From a virus, in the IMG/VR virus record IMGVR_UViG_3300009149_000116, positions 1-37,708 of that record: a stretch of DNA of 37,708 nucleotides; one strand, given 5' to 3'. The position numbers and the translations under genes were made by a program. Shown here piece by piece: positions 21,871 to 30,700 of the stretch. Position 1 is the first letter of the stretch; every line of letters begins with the position of its first letter. The notes beneath the pieces were generated by a model. It made no database searches and was not told where the DNA came from. It was given only the letters and a program-made list of their open reading frames with translations.

Positions 21871-22922
21871 TGGATAAACATATACTTACAAAATGGACAG
21901 AGTTTAGGGACTGGTGTAGGGGTGATATCTCTACACTAGCTCTGGACTTTGAGTGTACGAACGCCAGCTATCTTGGATTGCAGGTAGCTGGTTGGTCGGC
22001 ATGTAATGGAGAATCACTATGCTATGTAGACGTATTAGATAACCCACAGTATCAGATATTATGTAATCAGTTAGCTCATATACTACGTGATAAAGTTAAG
22101 TGTTTGATAATGCACAATGCCCCCTTCGATATGCGTATATTAAAACAACTAGACATACAACATACAGATAATATATTCTGTACTATGACAGCAGCACACC
22201 TATTGAACGAGAACACACCTAAAGGTTTAAAGTGGCAGACAGTACACGTATTAAAACAAACACGTGAGACACTAAACTTTAGTGATGCTATATCAGAGGG
22301 CTTTCATTCACGTAAATTCTATGAGTATGCTACTGATGATGCTGTTAATACATTTGATTTATATAAGCTTCAAGTTCCCCAATTAAAGAAACAGGAGTTA
22401 TGGGATTTGTGGTATAATATAGAACGCCCGTTTCAGTATTGTCTAAGAGACTTGGCTATAAACGGCGTGTTAGTTGACAAAGTTAACTTGGTTGCTGCAC
22501 AAGAGCAAACTACTCAAGATGTTAATGAGTTAGAGATAGAAATGTATAAGTCTGCTGGCGTTAGTTATTATACACAGATGTTATTAGACGGGGGTTACGA
22601 AATTATCCCAAAGGTCAACTTGAACAGCCCACTACAACTTATTGATTTGTTACAACATCTTGGTGTTACATTAAAAGAAACAACAGATGGTGGACAGTTA
22701 AGTACTAAAGAAGCTGTATTAGTATCAGTTAGACGTCAGCATCCGTTTGTAGGGTTGTTGTTAAAGTATCGTACTATTAGTAAAATGCTTAATGGATTTC
22801 TTATACCACTACCTAAGTTTATACAAGCAGATAGTAGGATACGTGGTTCGTTTCACAATTGCGTGGCAGTAACTGGTAGGTTATCGTGTACTAAACCTAG
22901 TTTACAATGTTTACCTAAATAG
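21870..22922 (+). CDS. polA: DNA polymerase I family, exonuclease and thumb part
   Basis: 350 residues. The 3'-5' proofreading domain is intact: D26-x-E28 (LALDFECT), N-x3-FD in MHNAPFDMRI, and YATDDAVNTFDLY. The polymerase thumb follows, and the ORF stops right after TGRLSCTKPSLQCLPK, the conserved TGRLS...PNLQNIP segment just before motif A. The remaining palm and fingers are encoded at 22933-23700 in another frame. No 5' nuclease domain is present, as in T7-type polymerases. The stop TAG overlaps the Shine-Dalgarno of the second half. Confidence 0.92.
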   Translation: MDKHILTKWTEFRDWCRGDISTLALDFECTNASYLGLQVAGWSACNGESLCYVDVLDNPQYQILCNQLAHILRDKVKCLIMHNAPFDMRILKQLDIQHTDNIFCTMTAAHLLNENTPKGLKWQTVHVLKQTRETLNFSDAISEGFHSRKFYEYATDDAVNTFDLYKLQVPQLKKQELWDLWYNIERPFQYCLRDLAINGVLVDKVNLVAAQEQTTQDVNELEIEMYKSAGVSYYTQMLLDGGYEIIPKVNLNSPLQLIDLLQHLGVTLKETTDGGQLSTKEAVLVSVRRQHPFVGLLLKYRTISKMLNGFLIPLPKFIQADSRIRGSFHNCVAVTGRLSCTKPSLQCLPK

Positions 22923-22932
22923 GAAATTAAAT

Positions 22933-23700
22933 ATGGCTAAGGTAGATGTAAGATCATTTATAATAGCACCTGATGGTAAGGTATTACTCTGTGCTGATTA
23001 TGCTGGACAGGAGCTACGTGTATTGGCACACGTGGCTCAAGAGCCAACAATGATAGCGGCGTTCTTAAAGAACCAAGATGTACATTTGCTCTTAGCTAAT
23101 GACTTCTATGACTTGAATACTCCAGAAGAATATATTACCACTACTCATTCAGAGTATAACAGTACCAAGACTAAGTTTAAGCAACAGCGTAATGATATCA
23201 AAACTGTTAACTTTGGGCTAGCTTATGGAAAGACTAAGTATGGGTTCGCTGCTGATTGGGGTTGGTCTGTGCCCAAAGCTGAACAATTCATAGCAAAATA
23301 CTTTGAGCGTTTTCCTCAGATTAAAACAGCTATTGATAAATGTAATGAGCTAGTTAAGAAACAAAAAGCTATACGTAACCTAACTGGACGTATACGTAGG
23401 TTCGACCATGTAGATGATAGGGTGTTACGGCAGGCATTTAATTTCTGTATTCAGGGTGCGTCTGCGGATATGGTAAAGAAGGCTGCGGGCGATACTTATA
23501 AGCTATGCCAGCTACGTCCTGAGTGGGACTGTAAATTAGTATTAAGTGTACATGACGAGTTAGTGTATGAAGTTAACGATGAGTACAAAGATATAGCATT
23601 AGCTGAAATTAAGTACACTATGGAACACGCTGTTGAGTTGTGTGTTCCTATGATAGTGGATATAAATTATGGTTTAAATTATTCAATAGCCAAGTGCTAA
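22933..23700 (+). CDS. polA: DNA polymerase I family, palm and fingers part
   Basis: 255 residues. Motif A DYAGQELR at 22-29 with catalytic D22; motif B R86-x3-K90-x3-F94 then YG at 98-99, the O-helix pattern; motif C VHDE at 206-209. It begins just before motif A and with the upstream ORF makes a complete family A polymerase. AGGAA lies eight bases before the ATG. The frame differs from that of the first half by +1; removing the single T of the TAG stop would give one continuous reading frame through PKRKLNMAKVDV. The two chains may assemble non-covalently into the active enzyme. Confidence 0.93.
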   Translation: MAKVDVRSFIIAPDGKVLLCADYAGQELRVLAHVAQEPTMIAAFLKNQDVHLLLANDFYDLNTPEEYITTTHSEYNSTKTKFKQQRNDIKTVNFGLAYGKTKYGFAADWGWSVPKAEQFIAKYFERFPQIKTAIDKCNELVKKQKAIRNLTGRIRRFDHVDDRVLRQAFNFCIQGASADMVKKAAGDTYKLCQLRPEWDCKLVLSVHDELVYEVNDEYKDIALAEIKYTMEHAVELCVPMIVDINYGLNYSIAKC

Positions 23701-23715
23701 GAAAGGAAATTAATA

Positions 23716-24051
23716 ATGAGTAAAGAACTGATTGCCGGGTTTATAATTATACTTATACTGGGTTGTGTTTTAGCAGCGTACTCTGTAGCATTACAACATA
23801 AAACAAATGAACTCGATGCATTACAAAACAAGTATGATACTAGGGAGTCATATCAGGGAGAAAAGTTTCTTTTAGTTTGGTATCATGATGATACATATGT
23901 ATATCAAACTAGAGAATTTAGTATACCAAATTATAAATTAAATGAGTTATTTTATATCCTATCAGATTTTGAATTAAGGTATAAAAATTATTCTATAGAA
24001 GAAAAAGTTACAATGGAGATAAATAATGGCAGAAGAAATGATAACAATTAG
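23716..24051 (+). CDS. Single-pass membrane protein
   Basis: 111 residues with GAAAGGA upstream. One N-terminal membrane segment (about residues 4-25, LIAGFIIILILGCVLAAYSV), then a short helical segment (NELDALQNKY) and a soluble domain. Topology is like an inner-membrane spanin, but no outer-membrane partner is visible and the position is within replication genes. Function unknown. Confidence 0.6.
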   Translation: MSKELIAGFIIILILGCVLAAYSVALQHKTNELDALQNKYDTRESYQGEKFLLVWYHDDTYVYQTREFSIPNYKLNELFYILSDFELRYKNYSIEEKVTMEINNGRRNDNN

Positions 24052-24163
24052 TAAAAAACTATACGACCAATTAGTTGAATCAGACAGAATATTAGATGCC
24101 TTGAATGCTGCTGGTGTAGACAATTGGGAAGGGTATGAGTTTGCTATGGAGGACTCACAATGA
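24026..24163 (+). CDS. Small acidic protein
   Basis: 45 residues, ATG at 24026 inside the end of the previous gene, GGAG upstream, and TGA overlapping the next ATG. MAEEMITISKKLYDQLVESD is a compact amphipathic start reminiscent of many small phage proteins with an 'L.....D..L.aLeaaGVDNWeGY' pattern. Unknown role; overlaps on both sides support translation. Confidence 0.6.
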   Translation: MAEEMITISKKLYDQLVESDRILDALNAAGVDNWEGYEFAMEDSQ

Positions 24164-24345
24164 AAGCATTTGAGAAGTGGTGGAAGAATCCTGATAATCA
24201 GTTTTATCTTGTGGATTATGTGGGGGAAGATTTAGCAGAAGTAACTTGGAGAGCAGCGTTAACGTTCGCCATAGAACGATCTAAATATGTCAAAACGTTT
24301 GGACATTTACAATCCGAACTAGTAGATGAATTAGGAGACGAATAA
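24160..24345 (+). CDS. Small FEKWW protein
   Basis: 61 residues. Begins MKAFEKWWKNPDNQF and contains AEVTWRAAL. Its first codons recur as short remnants at 25865 and 26039. Overlaps by 4 bases (ATGA) with its neighbour upstream and by one base with the nuclease downstream. Short phage proteins of this type are common; the role is unknown. Confidence 0.6.
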   Translation: MKAFEKWWKNPDNQFYLVDYVGEDLAEVTWRAALTFAIERSKYVKTFGHLQSELVDELGDE

Positions 24346-25184
24346 TGGAACTAACAAATAAACCACATTACCCAATGCCTGTAGTTGAGGCAGCAAGGGC
24401 ACAGATATATCACCCTACTATGGATACGTTACGCGTTACTGAACTGATAGACTCCCCGTTGATTAAGCGTCTAACAATAGAGAACTGGAATAACTTATCT
24501 ATTGATGTAGATGAGATAGTGTATTCCTCTTTATTTGGCACAGCTTGGCATGAATTTGTAGCTAAGTATGAAGCTGATGCTATGGTTGAACGTAGATGGT
24601 ATGCTAAGTTACCTGATACAGATATGATATTATCAGGTCAGACAGATATCTTTAAGCCACAGGAAGGTGTAATCGAAGATAATAAAACTCAGTCAGCATG
24701 GGCTTTTGTATTCAGTACACCTACATGGGAACGCCAGCTTAATGTCTATGCCTACCTAGTAGAAGCTAACGGTTATAATGTTAGAGAACTATGGATAAAT
24801 TCTTTCTTAAGGGACTGGTCTCAATACTTAGTTAAGAAATCTAACAGTGATTATCCTGCACATAAGTTTCATAGGATTAAGTGTAATCTATGGGATGCTA
24901 ACAAACGACATAAATATATACTAGAAAGATTAGCAATACATAATGACCCTAACTATGTATGTTCTGATGAGGAACGTTGGAGACGACCTACTACATGGGC
25001 AGTAAAAAAGAAAGGTACTAAAACTGCCAGACGTGTATTAGATTCTAAAGATAAAGCTGAAAATTGGATAACAGAAAATAAACCCAAGGGAGATATCTAT
25101 GTTGAGAAGCGTGACGGTGGGTGTATAAGGTGTCTCGACTACTGTACTGCACGTTCTATATGTCCCTATAAAGATAAGGAGTAA
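24345..25184 (+). CDS. PD-(D/E)XK nuclease (RecB/Cas4-like exonuclease)
   Basis: 279 residues. The core has H69 in FGTAWHEFV, D101 in SGQTDIF, E111-D-N-K114 (the D/E-x-K pair) and Q131-x3-Y135 (QLNVYAYL), the order typical of RecB/Cas4-type nucleases. The C terminus has four cysteines (CIRCLDYC...ICPY) that may bind an Fe-S cluster or zinc, as in Cas4. Probably resects double-stranded DNA ends for the annealing protein encoded at 11879. Cas4 itself is not implied: no CRISPR genes are present. Confidence 0.8.
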   Translation: MELTNKPHYPMPVVEAARAQIYHPTMDTLRVTELIDSPLIKRLTIENWNNLSIDVDEIVYSSLFGTAWHEFVAKYEADAMVERRWYAKLPDTDMILSGQTDIFKPQEGVIEDNKTQSAWAFVFSTPTWERQLNVYAYLVEANGYNVRELWINSFLRDWSQYLVKKSNSDYPAHKFHRIKCNLWDANKRHKYILERLAIHNDPNYVCSDEERWRRPTTWAVKKKGTKTARRVLDSKDKAENWITENKPKGDIYVEKRDGGCIRCLDYCTARSICPYKDKE

Positions 25185-25186
25185 AG

Positions 25187-25474
25187 ATGAGTTTTAATGA
25201 AATATTTTGTATAGAAGAAACAAATGAAGTTGCTTTAATTGGCTCAGGATACACAAATAATACAAGCCCATGCCAAATAGTTAGGCCAGATATGGATATA
25301 GTTTGGTATTCAGTTTTGTGGAAACGAAATGGAGAATATCGCATTTTTTCAGCAGAGTTACTTGATAAAATATATCAACTAAGAAAGAAAAAAACAAAAT
25401 CTGTTGCTATGATTTGGAAACAAGGTATATTGGTTGATACAAATATAGGTAAAATTTTATATGATCAAGGATAA
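25187..25474 (+). CDS. Protein of unknown function
   Basis: 95 residues, mixed strands and helices, two bases after the nuclease stop with AAGGAG upstream. Central basic run (RKKKTKS). No motif recognised. Confidence 0.55.
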   Translation: MSFNEIFCIEETNEVALIGSGYTNNTSPCQIVRPDMDIVWYSVLWKRNGEYRIFSAELLDKIYQLRKKKTKSVAMIWKQGILVDTNIGKILYDQG

Positions 25475-25480
25475 AGTATA

Positions 25481-25627
25481 ATGAGAAAATTACTATGTAA
25501 GTTATTTCATAAAAAACATTGGGTGTATTGTTATCATATTAATACATCTAGTTGTCATTGGTTATTTAGTGGTAAGGGTATGACTATGTACCATTGTAAT
25601 TGCTGTAATAAATTAAGGATAAAGTAG
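25481..25627 (+). CDS. Small Cys/His-rich protein
   Basis: 48 residues, ATG at 25481, TAG ending at 25627, six bases after the previous stop. It contains C-x-H (CYH), CH and a final CNCC, enough for a small metal site, and many aromatic residues. The upstream signal is weak (AAGGATAAA). Unknown function. Confidence 0.5.
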   Translation: MRKLLCKLFHKKHWVYCYHINTSSCHWLFSGKGMTMYHCNCCNKLRIK

Positions 25628-25628
25628 A

Positions 25629-25868
25629 ATGAACTTTAATAAAACTATTCAATTAAAAAAATATACTGTGAGTCTCACATACTATGCTTATATAAATAAG
25701 TGGTTTCTTCCTCTAGGTCTGGCATGGTGGAATAAGAAATCAAAACTTAGATATGCGTATGCAGCAGGAAATCCTGTGTGTTATTATACAAAACTATATG
25801 AAATCTCTATAGGGTTTTTATGGCATAGGTTTGTAATTCAATGGCATTATAAGGAGAAAGTAGAATGA
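25629..25868 (+). CDS. Aromatic-rich small protein
   Basis: 79 residues rich in Trp and Tyr (KWFLPLGLAWW, GFLWHRFVIQW). AAGGATAAAG precedes the ATG. The pattern suggests a beta-rich or membrane-surface protein; no clear transmembrane helix. No family recognised. Confidence 0.5.
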   Translation: MNFNKTIQLKKYTVSLTYYAYINKWFLPLGLAWWNKKSKLRYAYAAGNPVCYYTKLYEISIGFLWHRFVIQWHYKEKVE

Positions 25869-25906
25869 AAGAGTTTGAGAAGTGGTTTAGAGTAAATAAA
25901 CCTTAA
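25865..25906 (+). pseudogene. Truncated FEKW remnant
   Basis: A 13-codon frame, MKEFEKWFRVNKP, begins with a near-copy of the start of the 24160 gene (ATGAAAG, then TTTGAGAAGTGG) and then stops. It has a ribosome-binding site (AAGGAGAAAG) and so may be a decayed paralogue or an over-short translated peptide. Confidence 0.35.
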
Positions 25907-25928
25907 TGATAGATAAGGAGTTAGATCA

Positions 25929-26042
25929 ATGAGATATGTATATGGAATAATAACAGGATATGTCCTATGCCTATTCATTAATTTATATGGGTGGCAGAAT
26001 ATAGTTAATGGTATTACTAAACTTGTGGAGAGTGTGAAATGA
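25929..26042 (+). CDS. 37-residue single-pass membrane protein
   Basis: ATG at 25929 with AAGGAG upstream; TGA ends at 26042. One hydrophobic segment (YGIITGYVLCLFINLYG) followed by a polar tail. A second FEKW-like start (ATGAAAGAGTTT) overlaps the end at 26039. Unknown function. Confidence 0.5.
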   Translation: MRYVYGIITGYVLCLFINLYGWQNIVNGITKLVESVK

Positions 26043-26070
26043 AAGAGTTTAAGATTGGGGAACAAATAAA

Positions 26071-26322
26071 ATGAGTAGAGGAAATTATCTGTGGGAGTGC
26101 ACTAACAAGAAATGCAAGAAAAGGCTTGTGGGCTGGGCAGAGACAGTTCATGGTGGTATTGTAAAAGAGGGTGGTGATTATTCTCATGCAAGTGAGAACG
26201 GTAATATAATGTTGTGTCCAAAATGTAAAAAGAAGTTAGATAGATACTATACTACTTGTGATGAATGTGGTTGCCAAACAACTGGAGGTATGAGCAGTTG
26301 TGCTAACTGTTATAGTAAGTAA
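26071..26322 (+). CDS. Zinc-ribbon protein
   Basis: 83 residues with four cysteine pairs: CTNKKC, CPKC, CDECGC and CANC. This gives two likely zinc sites separated by a Gly/His-rich stretch. GGGGAA is about 10 bases upstream of the ATG. Ribbons of this kind bind nucleic acid or proteins; the role is unknown. Confidence 0.6.
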   Translation: MSRGNYLWECTNKKCKKRLVGWAETVHGGIVKEGGDYSHASENGNIMLCPKCKKKLDRYYTTCDECGCQTTGGMSSCANCYSK

Positions 26323-26337
26323 ATTTAAGGAATTAAA

Positions 26338-26883
26338 ATGAGAAAAAAGAGACCTAAATTATCAGAAGTAATAAAGAGCTATGGTATGCGTGGATACAAC
26401 GGCCTAAGTATTAAAGATATATATAGCGTGGAGGATAATACTGCCAGACCTATACAGGCTGATATAATTATAGGGATGGGAAATGGTGCAAGAAAATATA
26501 ACGTCCATAAAATGCAGCACAATACTAAATTGTGTGAAGTAGAGGTTATTGAACTAGTACCATATTACCTACAAAAAACTATTCCAGCTAGTACAGATTT
26601 GAGTTGGCATGGGTGGGTATACGGCGGAGAGCCTACACCTACTAATGATTATGATACTGCTGAATGGCGTAAACTTAGAACAACAGTACTTAAACGAGAT
26701 AAACATAAATGTCAGGAATGTGGTACAAATAAATGTCTTACTGTTCATCACGTTAAACCAAGACAAGGCGGTGGTAAAAATGAAGCTAGGAATCTAATTA
26801 CCTTATGTAGTAAATGCCATGATTTAATCGAAGTGGGGCTATCTGAGGCCTTAAATGAAAACAGTGATGGGCAGGACGAATAA
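26338..26883 (+). CDS. HNH endonuclease
   Basis: 181 residues. The C-terminal domain is a standard HNH nuclease: WRKLRTTVLKRDKHKCQECG, then LTVHHVKPRQGGG, NEARNLITLCSKCHDL, with the H-N-H residues and zinc cysteines intact. The N-terminal 100 residues are of unknown type and may recognise DNA. Another mobile or host-degrading nuclease; it sits at the end of the accessory gene run. Confidence 0.9.
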   Translation: MRKKRPKLSEVIKSYGMRGYNGLSIKDIYSVEDNTARPIQADIIIGMGNGARKYNVHKMQHNTKLCEVEVIELVPYYLQKTIPASTDLSWHGWVYGGEPTPTNDYDTAEWRKLRTTVLKRDKHKCQECGTNKCLTVHHVKPRQGGGKNEARNLITLCSKCHDLIEVGLSEALNENSDGQDE

Positions 26884-26922
26884 ATCATAAAACAGCTTAA
26901 ATCTAATTTATAGAATATATAT

Positions 26923-26948
26923 CCCCATTATTGAGCTAATAATAGGGG
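26923..26948 (+). terminator. Hairpin in gene gap, weak terminator candidate
   Basis: CCCCATTATT pairs with AATAAT-A-GGGG (one bulged A), loop GAGCT, in the 84-base gap after the HNH gene. The following TGGTTTTAGG has only four T residues. Could be a weak terminator or an mRNA stabiliser. Confidence 0.45.
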
Positions 26949-26967
26949 TGGTTTTAGGAGATTAAAG

Positions 26968-27183
26968 ATGAGTAATGGGAACACAGTTAATCATTGTAAG
27001 GATTGTTGTTGTGCAAGAAGTTGGGAAGCATTAGGCATAACCGTATATACAGGTAAATCAATACCGGAACATATTGTTGAACTTCAAGTAGAAAATAGGA
27101 CACTAAAGAATCTTCTTTTAAATTATATACCACCATTACAATATGAAGAACTATTAGCTGAGATTACTAAGTTAAATAAATAG
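26968..27183 (+). CDS. Small protein with coiled coil
   Basis: 71 residues. The N-terminal part has a cysteine cluster (CKDCCCA) and the C-terminal part a likely coiled coil (IVELQVENRTLKNLLLNYI). AGGAG lies upstream. No family recognised. Confidence 0.55.
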   Translation: MSNGNTVNHCKDCCCARSWEALGITVYTGKSIPEHIVELQVENRTLKNLLLNYIPPLQYEELLAEITKLNK

Positions 27184-27195
27184 AAAGGATAAGTC

Positions 27196-27375
27196 ATGAT
27201 ACTAAAAGAATTTTTAGATATTTATAATTATGCTCCATATGATGTAAGAGAAACTGCAGAAGCAGCAACAGATATAACAGACCATATAGATTTATCTAAC
27301 GCAGCTAAAGAATACTTAGATAAAGAACAAGCATTTTTTGATGAGTTAGATAAAATATCATTTGAGTTTGGATAA
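27196..27375 (+). CDS. Small acidic protein, last plus-strand gene
   Basis: 59 residues, ATG at 27196 with AAAGGA upstream, TAA at 27373-27375. Acidic and helical. It meets the minus-strand structural genes tail to tail with only two bases between stop codons, and no terminator separates them. Unknown function. Confidence 0.6.
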   Translation: MILKEFLDIYNYAPYDVRETAEAATDITDHIDLSNAAKEYLDKEQAFFDELDKISFEFG

Positions 27376-27377
27376 TA

Positions 27378-27728
27378 TTACCTAAACATAGATACTACTA
27401 TACCAATTGCAGTTACAATAAAGTAGTATACATACTTAGCATGGGTAGCTTTATGCTCAACGCTATCATTTTTTAACCAGCGAATATCGGTGTGCATCTC
27501 TATAATAAGTTTATCTCTTTCGCTATCGTTCATTGTGTTGCCCTTTTTACTATGGGTGGTAAGAGTACGGATACTCCTATCACCCCTTTTTTTATTCTTA
27601 TGAGCCAATGTATAGAACTGAACTCTGTGTTTAGCAGTAAGGCTCTCTTGTTCGAATCTTGATAAGTTAAACCAAGACTTATTATATGTATCCCTAGCTA
27701 TCTTATCCTTCCACCGTTGTAAATCCAT
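27378..27728 (-). CDS. Small membrane protein, possible dual start
   Basis: 116 residues, start overlapping the stop of the giant gene (TAATG). The last 20 residues are a hydrophobic membrane segment (YVYYFIVTAIGIVVSMF), preceded by charged helix DIRWLKNDSVEHKATH, as in C-terminally anchored holin-associated proteins such as XhlA. An internal ATG at 27533 (MNDSERDK) has AAAAGGG seven bases upstream, so a 51-residue short form is likely as well. The first 65 residues may be a separate basic region (KNKKRGDRS). Lysis function is a guess. Confidence 0.5.
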   Translation of the reverse strand: MDLQRWKDKIARDTYNKSWFNLSRFEQESLTAKHRVQFYTLAHKNKKRGDRSIRTLTTHSKKGNTMNDSERDKLIIEMHTDIRWLKNDSVEHKATHAKYVYYFIVTAIGIVVSMFR

Positions 27729-30700
27729 TACCTACCTCTCTTACGCCCGCTTCCTCTACCACTTCCCCTACTGCCACTACTTGGTGGCTCTTCACCAAGT
27801 GCGTAGCTAGACCATATTAATCTACGTGGGTCACGAGTGTCTAAACTGTTTAATTCCATTATACCTTTTATGGTACGCTTAGGTTGGCTCCAAGGTATGC
27901 CACCAGCCCTAGCAGCTGCCCCTGCTAAATGTACTCCCGCACCAGCATAATCAAACTCACCATCTTTAGTACTAGTACTGGCATCATATAATTCCTTAGC
28001 CCAACCAAACCCTACAGTGGATGAAGGGTCATATCCATTTAGTACAGCAGATATAATCTTACCAAATACAAATAATGGTGCTGCTGCAAATGACGCCATA
28101 TCCTTAGCCCAATCCTCTGGGTCAGGTGGTGTGAATCCCCTATTGATTAAACCAAGAACTGTGGCTGGTAAAATATAACTCATCAATACCCTGTATGCTG
28201 CTAGGCCGGGAGATATCTCACCACGCTTGGTAGCACCTAATATATCATGAGACCAATAGTTATAGTTCTGATTAATCTGGTTCTGGAATAATGTAAACAG
28301 TTTAGATAATTCACCGCCCCTAAAGAAATGTGGCAAGTCCATAATATCTGCCATAGGTTGAGTTCGTTCTATTACTGAATCAGCATAGGTGATAGCATCT
28401 GCCTCTGATACAGACTTCATCTTCATATCATAAGCAGCTTTCCAAGCTGTAGTAACTGTAGCTTGGTCTAACAAACGCACAAAGAATAAAGCCTTTTCTG
28501 ATAAGGCCCTCTTACCACCAATCTGCTGACGAACACTTCTACGCCTTGCCATCTCACGTATTTCACGTTCCATGTTTCTATGCTTCACTACTACAGATTT
28601 ACCATGTACAAAATCTTTTAATGCTTTAGGATTTCTAGCACCTTCTGCAAATGCTGCCATAGCATATGGTATCATCCTAGGGTCTTCTGCTAAAGCTAAA
28701 GACATGGATAATGGTTGTTTAAGTGCAGTAACAATATTCAATCCTAACGCCGAAACAACTGAATTACGTCTTAGTATACCAACAGTTCTAGATAACCAAT
28801 CATTCTCTAATGATGTACGTTCACTAGTCACGTCCTGTAACCACTTATCTAGTATCTTATTACCAGCACCACGAGTCTTTTCCTGTATAATCTTTCTAAA
28901 GTTCTTATTCTTTATAACCTTATTAACATTATATACAGGTAGAGCCATAGCTTTATAATGCTCTACTGTTCTAGCATGTGCAACATAGTTAGACAATGCA
29001 TCTAAGTTTAATGCACCAATACCTTTAGTACGTTCCTTGGTCATTGTTTTTACTAGGCCCAGTTTAGGTTCAGCTACCTCACCTAGTAGTTGGGTTATCA
29101 AATCATCAAACTCTTCTTCAGCATTAACAAACCTAGCAATCCTACCTTCAGGTAATTTACGTATGCCTGAGTAACCTTTAATCTTAGGGAGTGCTGTTCC
29201 AGTAGTCTTAAAGTATTTATCTGCTATCTCATCATAGTCAGAACTATACTGTTCTAATAACCAGCGTCCCATTTCTACTAGTTTCTCGTCCTGAATAAAC
29301 TCACTTAAAACTAGTTGAATATCTTCATCACTTAACTTATTACCCTCTTTTAAATTCTTGAGTTTATCAGCATCCTTAGTAGCTAAGAATATTTCTAACA
29401 TATCTACAGGCCTTAGTTTTAAATCAGGCCTAATTTCAATCCTCTTATTGTATAGTTCTCTAATGTTTATATCCTTACTGGCTAGGAAATCATTAAGCTG
29501 CTTCATCCTATAACTACGACCAAGTGCTGATTGGGCAACAGCAGCCCTAATAGGTTTCCATATATATTCTTTTAATGAACCATTAGTTCCACCATCTAAC
29601 CATTCTATCATACGACCGATACGGGCCATACCCCAATGGTAATGTGTAATTGTATCCTTGACAACATCTTTAATTTCTGTAGTTCTGCTTTTACGTGAGC
29701 CTATAACTTTAGCATTAAACGCATCCGGATTTGCTTTTGCTAGGCCAGCAACTATCTCATTAACTTCTTTATCTATAGCATCTTTGTACGTAACTTCTTG
29801 AGTAGCTGGTGTACGTAAATCCTGTAGTGTAGATATAGCATCATTAAGTGACAACCCTACTGATATTAATTTAGCTAGTTCTTTAACTACAGTAGTCTTA
29901 GGGTTATCAAACTTCTTTCTCTCAAAAAACTCTATACGTCCTTCCTTCTTTGTTTGCTCCTTCTGCTCCTCTGATTCGGCAGCAGCTTTACTCTTAGGTG
30001 CATCTGATCTTCCACTACTACTAGCTTCTATATCCAATATAACCTCTTCGCCTGTTACAGAGTCTACATATTTATCACCTTCTCGTATAACCTCTTGCTC
30101 TGTTATACCAGTTCTACTACCAGATGTAGTTTTATAAACATTAACTTGTGGTTCAGCCCTTTCACTTATAATTTGTTTAGTACCCTCTTCTTCTTCAAGC
30201 TCGCTAACAACTACCTTCTCTGCCCATGCCCTAGCCCTATCTTCAGGTACGCCATCCTCTATAAGTTCCTGAGTCATAGTATCTACTTTCTTCTGCCAGA
30301 CACTTTCCTCTACATTTTGGTCATTAATAGTGGGTAGCTCTTGTTCCCTACGTTCCATGACCTCATTATTTTCAGACATCTCCACTACTTCATCTACTGT
30401 CATGTCTCCGTTACTAACTGATTCTAATGCTTCAAATATATTACCACCAAATGTTTTGTTAACTTCTTCAGGTGTCCACTCATGTTTAGCCTCAGATACA
30501 ATATTTGAACCTTGTATATTAATAGGTTCACTTACTGAGTCAGCAGCAAACCCCGCAACTGCTTTACCGGCTCCCGGTAGTGCAAATGCTATTGCCATAT
30601 ATGGTAAGTTCTTGAGGTCTGATTCTAATGCACCATTCATTCGTTCCAAAAAACCAGCACCTTTACCAGCACCAAAGTCATCAATATTAAATATAGCCCT

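Noticed and set aside
20033-22922. Amber codon reassignment explaining the split genes
   Set aside because: The two halves are in different frames, so reading TAG as an amino acid would not join them; other genes end normally at TAG.
24345-25184. Cas4 of a CRISPR system
   Set aside because: The fold is shared with phage RecB-like exonucleases; no repeats or other cas genes are visible.
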